Made by a program: the position numbers and the translations under genes. A model generated the notes under the pieces. That model saw only the letters and a list, made by a program, of their open reading frames with translations, was not told the DNA's origin and ran no database searches. A stretch of DNA of 5,170 bases from Calditrichota bacterium (GTDB lineage: Bacteria > Calditrichota > Calditrichia > RBG-13-44-9), in the NCBI GenBank assembly GCA_016934605.1, contig JAFGSO010000032.1, forward strand, positions 1 to 5,170, read 5' to 3'. This document shows, piece after piece, positions 1 to 5,112 of this stretch (the stretch's first letter is position 1; the number at the start of each line of letters is the position of its first letter).

Positions 1-1214
1 AGTTTCGGTTCAAACCAGGTGGATTTTGGCGGCATGGTTTTGCCGGCGTCGGCAATAGCCATCAGATCTTCGATGGAAGTCGGATAAAGGGCAAAAGCCA
101 CACTCCAGTTTCCGCTGTTTACCCTTTTTTCAAGCTCTTTCATGCCACGGATGCCGCCCACAAAATCGATACGCTTATCCTTCCGGGGATCACCGATTCC
201 CAGCAGAGGCGTCAGCAGGTGTTCCTGCAAAATGCTGATGTCCAGTCTCCCGACCGGATCTTTTGCATCATAAACATCCTCTTTCACATCCAGCCTGTAC
301 CATTTCCCGTCCATATACATACCGAATTCCTTGCTTTTGATCGGCTTATACGGCTGCCGGCCGTCGATTGGGGTAACAATAAATTTATTCTGCAGTTTTC
401 CCAAAAATTCTTCCTGCGACATGCCATTCAGATCTTTTACTACACGGTTATAATCCAGAATCTGCATCTGGTTATGGGGAAAAATCACCACCAGAAAATA
501 ATTATATTCCTCATCGCCCCGGTGATTCGGATTTTCCTGGCGTTTCATATCTCGAACGCGCTGTGCAGCTGCAGAGCGATGGTGACCGTCTGCTACATAA
601 AGATTGTCAACCTTCGCAAACAGATCGACGATCTGCCGGATGGTCTTCTCATCCCTTACCAGCCACAGAATATGGTGAACGCCATCCGGGCTCTTAAAAT
701 CGTATTCAGGCCGGGCAAAGGTAATATTTTCAATCAGCTTATCTATTTCCGGCTGTGCTTTATAGGTTAAAAATACCGGTCCCACCTGGGCATTGAGATG
801 TTTGATGTGGTTCACCCGGTCATCTTCTTTATCGGGCCGGGTCAGCTCGTGCTTTTTAATCAGATCCTGTTCATATTCATCCACCGAGGCACAAGCAACC
901 AGTCCGGTCTGCTGATGGCTCCCCATGATCTGCCGATAGATATACAACATCGGTTTTTCATCCTGGAAAACAATTCCTTCCCGGATGAATTTCTGGAGAT
1001 TTTCTGCGCCCTTTTCATATACTTTTTTATCATAAAGATGAATACCGGGATCCAGATCAATTTCCGGCTTATTGATGTGCAAAAAAGTGTGGGGATTTCC
1101 TCTGGCCATCTCCCGGGCTTCATCGGAATCGAGTACATCGTATGGCGGAGCAGCGACTTTTGCCGCCAGATCTTTCTGGGGCCGCAGTCCACGGAAAGGT
1201 TTCACAACAGACAT
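1..1214 (-). CDS. DUF1015 family conserved protein (COG4198 type), 3' end cut by window edge
   Basis: The frame reads open from an ATG at 1214 to the left edge, giving 404 codons with no stop. I recognise the DUF1015 (Pfam PF06245) signature: an N-terminal AAPPYDVLD (residues about 21-29), HELTRPDKEDDR (122-133), ADGHHRSAAA (208-217), GDPRKDKRIDFVGG (341-354) and a C-terminal PPKSTWFEPKL. Family members are roughly 400-430 residues and end shortly after the last motif, so only about ten residues should be missing. The start is supported by a perfect AGGAGG five bases upstream and by MSVVKPFRGLRP, a typical N-terminus for the family. No signal peptide or membrane segment is visible, so it is probably cytosolic. 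The biochemical role is not settled to my knowledge. In other genomes the gene often lies near serine biosynthesis genes, but that context is absent here. The GHHRSAAA segment resembles the GxxRxxA box of ParB/Srx-fold proteins, a fold that includes free-serine kinases, which hints at nucleotide binding. The family call is firm and the function is not. Confidence 0.93.
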   Translation of the reverse strand, partial: MSVVKPFRGLRPQKDLAAKVAAPPYDVLDSDEAREMARGNPHTFLHINKPEIDLDPGIHLYDKKVYEKGAENLQKFIREGIVFQDEKPMLYIYRQIMGSHQQTGLVACASVDEYEQDLIKKHELTRPDKEDDRVNHIKHLNAQVGPVFLTYKAQPEIDKLIENITFARPEYDFKSPDGVHHILWLVRDEKTIRQIVDLFAKVDNLYVADGHHRSAAAQRVRDMKRQENPNHRGDEEYNYFLVVIFPHNQMQILDYNRVVKDLNGMSQEEFLGKLQNKFIVTPIDGRQPYKPIKSKEFGMYMDGKWYRLDVKEDVYDAKDPVGRLDISILQEHLLTPLLGIGDPRKDKRIDFVGGIRGMKELEKRVNSGNWSVAFALYPTSIEDLMAIADAGKTMPPKSTWFEPK

Positions 1215-1219
1215 AATAT

Positions 1220-1225
1220 CCTCCT
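1220..1225 (-). promoter_or_regulatory. Ribosome binding site of the DUF1015 gene
   Basis: On the minus strand the sequence AGGAGG is followed by a five-base spacer (ATATT) and the ATG at 1214. This is a full anti-16S match and fixes the start codon. Confidence 0.85.
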
Positions 1226-1247
1226 GATTTAAAATTCAAATTTTTTA

Positions 1248-1276
1248 AATTTAGCAGATGGTGCATTTCCAATCAA
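1248..1276 (-). promoter_or_regulatory. Candidate sigma-70 type promoter of the DUF1015 gene
   Basis: Read on the minus strand, TTGATT (1271-1276) is separated by exactly 17 bases from TAAATT (1248-1253). Each matches the consensus at four of six positions, and a TGC directly before the -10 box gives an extended -10. Transcription would begin near 1241, leaving a leader of about 27 bases that includes the ribosome binding site. A 6-bp inverted repeat, TGCATT/AATGCA (1262-1267 and 1275-1280), overlaps the -35 box and spacer and could be an operator. The region is AT-rich, so chance matches are likely. This is inference from sequence only. Confidence 0.4.
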
Positions 1277-1327
1277 TGCATGAATAAATTTGCAGTATTT
1301 CTTCCATTGTCTTATGTAAAAAAAATC

Positions 1328-1360
1328 GTCCACGAATTACACGAATTAGTCCACGGATTA
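1328..1360. repeat. Short tandem repeats, 9-bp unit CACGAATTA
   Basis: CACGAATTA occurs twice back to back (1331-1339 and 1340-1348). After GTC a third copy with one change, CACGGATTA, follows (1352-1360). Seen another way, the 12-mer GTCCACGAATTA at 1328 recurs at 1349 with one mismatch, a 21-base period. The reverse complement, reading TAATTCGTGTAATTCGTGG, resembles dispersed intergenic text I recall from several unrelated environmental genomes. No gene covers it. Confidence 0.7.
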
Positions 1361-1372
1361 TCTCGAAGGGAT

Positions 1373-1399
1373 GTCTTCGGTATGATCATGACCGAAGAC
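1373..1399. repeat. Perfect 9-bp inverted repeat between nagA and the DUF1015 gene
   Basis: GTCTTCGGT (1373-1381) pairs exactly with ACCGAAGAC (1391-1399) around a nine-base loop whose first eight bases, ATGATCAT, are themselves palindromic. On the minus strand it lies about 105 bases beyond the nagA stop, and no T-run follows it there. On the plus strand a T7 tract begins only at 1415, too far away for a standard intrinsic terminator. It could be a degenerate terminator, a protein-binding palindrome or part of a repeat element. Confidence 0.65.
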
Positions 1400-1414
1400 T
1401 AGACGGTGAATTCA

Positions 1415-1443
1415 TTTTTTTAAAAAAAGTTTGAAGTTTTTTT
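1415..1443. repeat. A/T palindromic tract T7-A7-8 nt-T7
   Basis: Seven T (1415-1421) are followed directly by seven A (1422-1428), then GTTTGAAG, then seven T (1437-1443). The A7 can pair with either T7. It lies about 60 bases beyond the nagA stop on the minus strand, but it has no GC pairs to make a stable intrinsic terminator, so I do not call it one. It may simply be a bendable or melting-prone spacer. Confidence 0.5.
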
Positions 1444-1503
1444 ATATTAAAGTAATTTGAAAGAATATGAAAATTTTTATCGCTGCTTTCAGAATCGTCA
1501 TTT

Positions 1504-2664
1504 TTAATCACTATTCCGGTACACTATCCCTCCGCCAATGATAGTTGCCCAAACCGAATAATCTGGATTCAGAATCACCAGATCGGCATCTTTGCCGACT
1601 TCGATGGAACCTTTTCGATCTTCAATCCTCAGAAGTCTGGCAGGATTTCTGGTTACGGTATGTACGGCGGTTTTCAGGGAACAGCCGGTAAAGTTCATGA
1701 ATTTTACCCATATCTGGTCCAGGGAAATGGCTGTACCGATCAGGGTTCCGTCGAGGTATCGTGCCGTACCATTTTTGGACCGGTATTCTCTATCATTGTA
1801 GATATATTCCCCTTCCGGTAAACCAATAGCCTGCACACCATCGGTAATACAGACAATTCTATCATTTCCCAGTAATTGGTGAATCAATTTAATTATTCCC
1901 CGATGCAGATGGACTCCGTCGGATATAACCTGGGTGGTGACATTTTCTGATTCAAAAATTGCCAGGAGGGGCCCGGGTTCACGATGATGCAGTGAAGGCA
2001 TGGCGTTGAAAAGGTGGGTAACATGAGAGATTCCTGCTTTAAAGCCGATCCGGGTTTCTCCGTATGATGCACCGGAATGACCGAATGAAGCAATGATACC
2101 ATAATCTGCAAGCCGGCGGATGATTTCAAGATTACCGTTTATTTCCGGGGCAATGGTCATCATTTTCAATGAATCGCCTGTAAGCTTTAAAACATCTTCA
2201 AGAGCTTTAGTTGAAGGATTATAAATGCTTTTTGGCGAGATTCCGCCCCTTTTCTCAGGATTGATGAAAGGTCCTTCCAGGTGCAGTCCCAGCAGATGGG
2301 CGCCTTCCAGAATTTTTCCGGTATTTTCTGCAGCCAGTTCGATATGGTGATTTTCTTTATCCGAATGCACGACCGTTGTTCCCAGAAAGCTGGTTGTTCC
2401 GAAACGGGCGAGTGTCCGTGAAATTGTTTGGATAGCTTCGGCGGTACCATCCAGAATATCCGATCCGCCGGCTCCCTGGATATGGACATCGATAAATCCC
2501 GGGACGATGATTCTTCCCTTAGCATCGAGGATATGCAGATTTTCGGGTAAATCATTCAGTTTTTGTATCTTTGTAATAGTACTATTTTCTATATAAACAT
2601 CAACAAATTTGTCTTCAGGCGATTGGTAAAGCCTGCAGTTCTTGATCAGTAATTGATTTTTCAT
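1504..2664 (-). CDS. nagA: N-acetylglucosamine-6-phosphate deacetylase
   Basis: This cytosolic amidohydrolase removes the acetyl group from GlcNAc-6-phosphate, giving glucosamine-6-phosphate and acetate, in amino-sugar use and cell-wall recycling. Numbered from the ATG at 2664, the product has 386 residues, close to the 382 of E. coli NagA. Visible motifs in order are PGFIDVHIQGAGGSD (from about residue 55), HLEGPF with metal ligand E130, GHSGAS with H196, THLFNAM with H217, REPG with R228 (phosphate contact in homologues), SDGVHLH with H252, and the catalytic D275 in ITDG. It ends with the usual NPA-G-I--GKDADLV segment of the family. The first metal motif is H-x-Q rather than H-x-H. A TTG at 2679 would add five residues, but MKNQLLIKNCRL fits a family start better, and neither start has a ribosome binding site. 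No nagB or transporter gene lies beside it, and it appears to be transcribed alone. Confidence 0.95.
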   Translation of the reverse strand: MKNQLLIKNCRLYQSPEDKFVDVYIENSTITKIQKLNDLPENLHILDAKGRIIVPGFIDVHIQGAGGSDILDGTAEAIQTISRTLARFGTTSFLGTTVVHSDKENHHIELAAENTGKILEGAHLLGLHLEGPFINPEKRGGISPKSIYNPSTKALEDVLKLTGDSLKMMTIAPEINGNLEIIRRLADYGIIASFGHSGASYGETRIGFKAGISHVTHLFNAMPSLHHREPGPLLAIFESENVTTQVISDGVHLHRGIIKLIHQLLGNDRIVCITDGVQAIGLPEGEYIYNDREYRSKNGTARYLDGTLIGTAISLDQIWVKFMNFTGCSLKTAVHTVTRNPARLLRIEDRKGSIEVGKDADLVILNPDYSVWATIIGGGIVYRNSD

Positions 2665-2695
2665 TGGATTTTTAATCAAAGTTAATTGAAAAGAT

Positions 2696-2720
2696 GACTG
2701 AATGAATTATACGACTGAAT
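2696..2720 (-). promoter_or_regulatory. Candidate nagA -10 box flanked by GACTGAAT direct repeats
   Basis: A perfect TATAAT reads on the minus strand at 2706-2711, 41 bases before the ATG at 2664, so transcription could start near 2699. No good -35 hexamer sits 16-18 bases upstream (GTATCG is present), which suggests a weak or activator-dependent promoter. On the plus strand the octamer GACTGAAT occurs at 2696-2703 and again at 2713-2720, bracketing the -10 box with a 17-base period, which would suit a regulator site. Both points are inference. Confidence 0.4.
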
Positions 2721-2785
2721 CAACCTACCGATACCAGTCCACAAAGAAAGCTACATATTACAAATATAAAGATTTTCTGGTTTAA

Positions 2786-2820
2786 GAATGATGCAAAATA
2801 ACTTTTATCACCCATCATTC
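2786..2820. repeat. 8-bp inverted repeat upstream of nagA
   Basis: GAATGATG (2786-2793) is the exact reverse complement of CATCATTC (2813-2820), with a 19-base AT-rich loop. It lies 75-110 bases upstream of the nagA -10 box. It could be a distant binding site or part of an RNA fold, and no function can be assigned. Confidence 0.55.
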
Positions 2821-2837
2821 CCCAAATGCAGGATTTT

Positions 2838-2857
2838 GGATGTCAGCATCCTTTTTT
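2838..2857 (+). terminator. Terminator-like hairpin 1 (plus strand)
   Basis: GGATG (2838-2842) pairs with CATCC (2847-2851) around a four-base loop TCAG and is followed at once by six T. The five-pair stem is short, and no plus-strand gene ends before it, so its role as a terminator is uncertain. Confidence 0.4.
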
Positions 2858-2858
2858 C

Positions 2859-2893
2859 TCCGCCTGGCGGATCCGACCTTAGGCGGATTTTTT
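2859..2893 (+). terminator. Terminator-like hairpin 2 (plus strand) with alternative pairing
   Basis: TCCGCCT (2859-2865) pairs perfectly with AGGCGGA (2881-2887) and is followed directly by six T (2888-2893), a good intrinsic-terminator shape. A second GGCGGA at 2866-2871 could compete for the same left arm, and CGGATCCG (2868-2875) is palindromic. No plus-strand gene lies upstream. It may instead be a dispersed palindromic repeat. Confidence 0.5.
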
Positions 2894-2896
2894 CTT

Positions 2897-2935
2897 TTGT
2901 CCCGTCCTTCGGCCGGACAAGCTTTTGTCTTTTTT
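2897..2935 (+). terminator. Terminator-like hairpin 3 (plus strand)
   Basis: TTGTCC (2897-2902) pairs with GGACAA (2915-2920). The GTCC at 2904-2907 can compete for the same right arm. Nine bases after the stem a run of six T follows (2930-2935). The T-run is too far for a strong terminator, so this is more likely part of a palindromic intergenic repeat. Confidence 0.35.
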
Positions 2936-2941
2936 CTTTAG

Positions 2942-3027
2942 AATAAGTCTTTCTCCGTGTCCTTTGTGTGCTCAGCGGCATATGAATCGCTACAGGGAGC
3001 TCAGGACACAGAGAGAAAGAACTTATT
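2942..3027. repeat. Long imperfect inverted repeat, about 22 pairs with single-A bulges
   Basis: The left arm 2942-2963 (AATAAGT, then CTTTCTC, then C, then GTGTCCT) pairs with the right arm 3003-3027. All 22 left-arm bases find a partner, and three unpaired A bases (3010, 3012, 3020) bulge from the right arm. The 39-base loop can fold further through GCTC/GAGC and AGCG/CGCT (2970-2977 with 2988-3000). It lies beyond the terminator of the PpiD-like gene and has no T-run on the minus side. The CTCCGTGTCCTTTGTG stretch resembles recurring intergenic text I recall from other environmental bacteria. Confidence 0.7.
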
Positions 3028-3072
3028 TATGTTTCAGTATGATAATTGATCAATAAAGTGATATTTGCTCGT

Positions 3073-3103
3073 AAAAAAAGGCGCTCCTGTGAACGCCTTT
3101 TTT
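3073..3103 (-). terminator. Rho-independent terminator of the PpiD-like gene
   Basis: On the minus strand, GGCGTTC pairs with GAGCGCC with one mismatch around a four-base loop (3080-3097), followed directly by seven T. It starts 26 bases after the stop codon at 3129. Flanking A and T runs make the structure symmetric, so it could also stop plus-strand transcription. Confidence 0.88.
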
Positions 3104-3128
3104 GGATAATCAAGAATAGTACTAAAGA

Positions 3129-4940
3129 TTATGAGGTGAAAAACATATAACGGTTGTCCTCTATATTGGATTTTTCCTTTAAGTTATCGTACCATTCCGC
3201 GAAAAACTGTTGTGACTTCTGGTTCATTAGTCGTGTACGAATGGCATCCTTCTGGTTTTTAAAGCTCTCTTCATCTATTTCCGTTCTTTCAGTTACTTTT
3301 ATGAAATAAATTCCGCGGTCAGTTTCCAGCATGCCGGATACAGAATCTATCGGCAGACTGAATGCCGCCGCTAGGACTTCCGGTGAACGGCCGATCTTGG
3401 AACTGGGTTGTGACCTGGTAAACAGATCGGTGCTATCCAGAGTCATCATGCTGGATTCATCACTCTGCGCAATTTCCAGCAAACTCTTTCCGGTATTCAG
3501 CTGTTCCTGGATATTTCCGGCAAATTCACGGGCCAGCTCCAGACGTTTCTGCTGCTCTACCCGGCTTCTGCAAATACTTTCTACTTCTTCCAGCGGGCGG
3601 TATCCCTTGGGCAGAACCTGGTCAACTTCGAAGACCACATATCCCTGTGGTGTACGGTATACACTGGATACTGCATTTTCTTTTTCATTAAACGACCACT
3701 CCACAGCGCTTTGCAATTGTCCGAATCCGGGAAGGTAATTTCTCCTTGGAAATTCAGGAGTTTGTTTTACTTCATAATTGAAATTGTCTGCGGCCTCTTT
3801 AAAACCGTCTTCTCTGGCGGTTTCTGCAAAATTTCCGGCCAGATCCTGGGAGTTTTCCAGGGTTAACGGACTGGGTTCAAATTTCAGGAGAATATGAGAA
3901 GCGTGAACCTGTTCCTGACCGTTCTGAACCCTCTTATCATGTACTTTAATAATATGGACACCGAAATTGGTCTGTATCGGACCCACAATTTCTCCGGGTT
4001 TTGCTGAGAAAGCCGCTTCAGAAAATTCAGGTACCATCCGGTCCTTTTCAAAATATCCCAGATCGCCATGATTGGAACGAACTGAGGGATCCTCCGAATA
4101 TTCATCAGCCAGCATGGCAAAGTCCTCGCCGGCTTCTGCCTCGGCTTTAATCTCTTTGGCCAGCTTGATAATTCTTTGGGAATCCGGGGCAGTCGGAGTG
4201 GTGGAAAATAAGACATAATTCAATTTACGGCGTTCCTCGATTCTGAAATCCTCTTTATTTTTTTCATAATAATTCCGGATTTCCTTATCACTTGCCTTAA
4301 CTGAATCTTTGAAAAAAGCCGAGGAAGGTACCATCAGATAGGTCATTTTTGCTTTCTGATTATTTTCAATATAATCCGATTTTAATTCTTCTTCGGTCAC
4401 CATTACAGAAGCAGTGACGATGTTCTGCAGTTTCTGATAGGGGAGCACTTCCCTCAGGTAATTTTCAACGGGAGTCCAATCAATTTGAGGATTCTGGAGA
4501 GCCTGACGGTATTTACTCATATCGAAGGTGCCGTCGGTCATAAAATTTGGATTTTCACTGATGGCCGGTGGTAGGCTTTGCGGATTCTGGGTCATGTAAA
4601 GGTAAATTTCACGGTCTGTCACCTGGATATTCCGTCTTTCTATCTCTTTTTTAAACAGAACCTGCTGAACAAACTGTTCCCACACCTGATCCCGTATTTG
4701 TGTCATCCGTTCTTCATCGGGCTCCTGACCGGCACTTTCCCTCTCCTGGAGGTAAAGATTCTGGACTGCTTCCTGAAACTCCTGAATGGTAATTTTCTGA
4801 CCATCAATCTTACCGACAACGTTACTACGACCTTGCAAGCCAGTAAAATCCATCCCCCATTCAAATACCATCAGGGCGACGAAAGCGAATACCAGGATCC
4901 AGATGAAAATAAAAGTCATCTCCCGCAGTTTAGTCATCAT
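3129..4940 (-). CDS. ppiD: PpiD/SurA-type membrane-anchored peptidyl-prolyl isomerase (periplasmic foldase)
   Basis: The product has 603 residues; E. coli PpiD has 623. A short basic N-terminus (MMTKLRE) precedes one membrane helix at about 9-28, which predicts an inner-membrane anchor with the bulk in the periplasm. Next comes a SurA-N/PpiD-N chaperone region (about 40-200), including VVGKIDGQKITIQEF. A clear parvulin domain follows at about 236-336, with YSEDPSV, GDLGYF, MVPEFSEAAF, GEIVGPI and FGVHIIKV. A second, degenerate module starts with VHASHILL (345-352) and ends near GYVVFEV. A third partial one ends at GIYFIKV (543-549). Proteins of this type sit near the Sec translocon and help fold exported and outer-membrane proteins. 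The symbol rests on architecture, not on proven orthology. The first ATG was chosen because GAGGAGA lies ten bases upstream; a second ATG follows at once. The usual paired active-site histidines appear split between modules, so enzymatic activity is doubtful. The gene seems to be transcribed alone. Confidence 0.92.
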   Translation of the reverse strand: MMTKLREMTFIFIWILVFAFVALMVFEWGMDFTGLQGRSNVVGKIDGQKITIQEFQEAVQNLYLQERESAGQEPDEERMTQIRDQVWEQFVQQVLFKKEIERRNIQVTDREIYLYMTQNPQSLPPAISENPNFMTDGTFDMSKYRQALQNPQIDWTPVENYLREVLPYQKLQNIVTASVMVTEEELKSDYIENNQKAKMTYLMVPSSAFFKDSVKASDKEIRNYYEKNKEDFRIEERRKLNYVLFSTTPTAPDSQRIIKLAKEIKAEAEAGEDFAMLADEYSEDPSVRSNHGDLGYFEKDRMVPEFSEAAFSAKPGEIVGPIQTNFGVHIIKVHDKRVQNGQEQVHASHILLKFEPSPLTLENSQDLAGNFAETAREDGFKEAADNFNYEVKQTPEFPRRNYLPGFGQLQSAVEWSFNEKENAVSSVYRTPQGYVVFEVDQVLPKGYRPLEEVESICRSRVEQQKRLELAREFAGNIQEQLNTGKSLLEIAQSDESSMMTLDSTDLFTRSQPSSKIGRSPEVLAAAFSLPIDSVSGMLETDRGIYFIKVTERTEIDEESFKNQKDAIRTRLMNQKSQQFFAEWYDNLKEKSNIEDNRYMFFTS

Positions 4941-4950
4941 AAAGCAAAAA

Positions 4951-4957
4951 TCTCCTC
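4951..4957 (-). promoter_or_regulatory. Ribosome binding site of the PpiD-like gene
   Basis: GAGGAGA on the minus strand lies ten bases before the ATG at 4940 and thirteen before the second ATG at 4937. The spacing is slightly long, which favours the first ATG. Confidence 0.7.
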
Positions 4958-4961
4958 TTCT

Positions 4962-4989
4962 GTTATATCAATAAAATAAAGATTGTAAA
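4962..4989 (-). promoter_or_regulatory. Candidate promoter of the PpiD-like gene
   Basis: On the minus strand TTTACA (4984-4989) and TATAAC (4962-4967) are spaced by 16 bases, each five of six to consensus. Transcription would begin near 4955, inside the ribosome binding site, which argues against it as the main promoter. A more distal pair, TTGGTT with TAAATT at 17 bases (about 4990-5018), would leave a full leader. The true start cannot be decided by eye. Confidence 0.3.
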
Positions 4990-5066
4990 TTTAAATTTAT
5001 GACCTTGTAAAACCAACTAAATTATTATTCTTGAGAAAACAAATGGTTCCATGGTAGATGAAAACA

Positions 5067-5112
5067 GGGTGAGGGAGAAAGGGAAAGAGGGAAAAGGGAC
5101 AACGGATAAGGG
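5067..5112 (+). repeat. G-tract polypurine stretch: G-quadruplex motif and mirror repeat
   Basis: Six GGG tracts begin at 5067, 5073, 5081, 5089, 5096 and 5110. The first five have loops of 3, 5, 5 and 4 bases and satisfy the usual G3N1-7 rule. Bases 5071-5099 are entirely purine, and 5072-5092 form a perfect 21-base mirror repeat centred on the GGG at 5081-5083, the arrangement known to favour triplex DNA. It lies about 130 bases upstream of the PpiD-like gene, with the G-rich strand as template for that gene. The rest of the window to 5170 is also purine-rich, and I see no gene in it. Confidence 0.6.

Larger units (their letters stand above)
2665..3128. other. Intergenic region rich in hairpins, no gene supported
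   Basis: This 464-base gap between the PpiD-like gene and nagA contains no convincing coding sequence. From left to right it holds the nagA leader and -10 box, an 8-bp inverted repeat (2786-2820), three consecutive plus-strand hairpins each followed by a T-run (2838-2935), a long bulged inverted repeat (2942-3027), a 10-bp palindrome ATTGATCAAT (3045-3054) and the terminator of the PpiD-like gene (3073-3103). A plus-strand frame at 2788-2946 (52 codons) exists but runs through the hairpins and T-runs and looks non-coding. Confidence 0.7.

Noticed and set aside
860..1192. Minus-strand open frame of 110 codons inside the DUF1015 gene
   Set aside because: It is a shifted frame of the same strand; the recognised protein occupies the other frame without interruption.
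219..1232. Plus-strand open frames at 219-770 and 798-1232
   Set aside because: They lie antisense to the DUF1015 gene, whose family motifs run through the whole stretch. The encoded peptides are rich in Ile and Phe and show no family features.
1328..1399. CRISPR-like repeat array
   Set aside because: The repeat units are only 9-12 bases, adjoin directly or with three bases between, and lack spacers and cas genes.
1592..2555. Open frames at 1592-1801 (+), 1893-2129 (-) and 2187-2555 (-)
   Set aside because: All overlap the nagA reading frame, which is intact with all its motifs in order.
2788..2946. Plus-strand frame of 52 codons in the intergenic region
   Set aside because: It has no ribosome binding site, it runs through three hairpins and T-runs, and its Phe/Ser/Pro-rich product is what such repeats give by chance.
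2942..3027. Terminal inverted repeats of a miniature transposon
   Set aside because: The arms are only 39 bases apart, no flanking direct duplication of the target is visible, and the bulges fit a folded repeat better than transposon ends.
3331..4979. Open frames at 3331-3738 (+), 3884-4216 (-) and 4578-4979 (+)
   Set aside because: They are antisense or frame-shifted shadows of the PpiD-like gene, which has a continuous and recognisable domain order.
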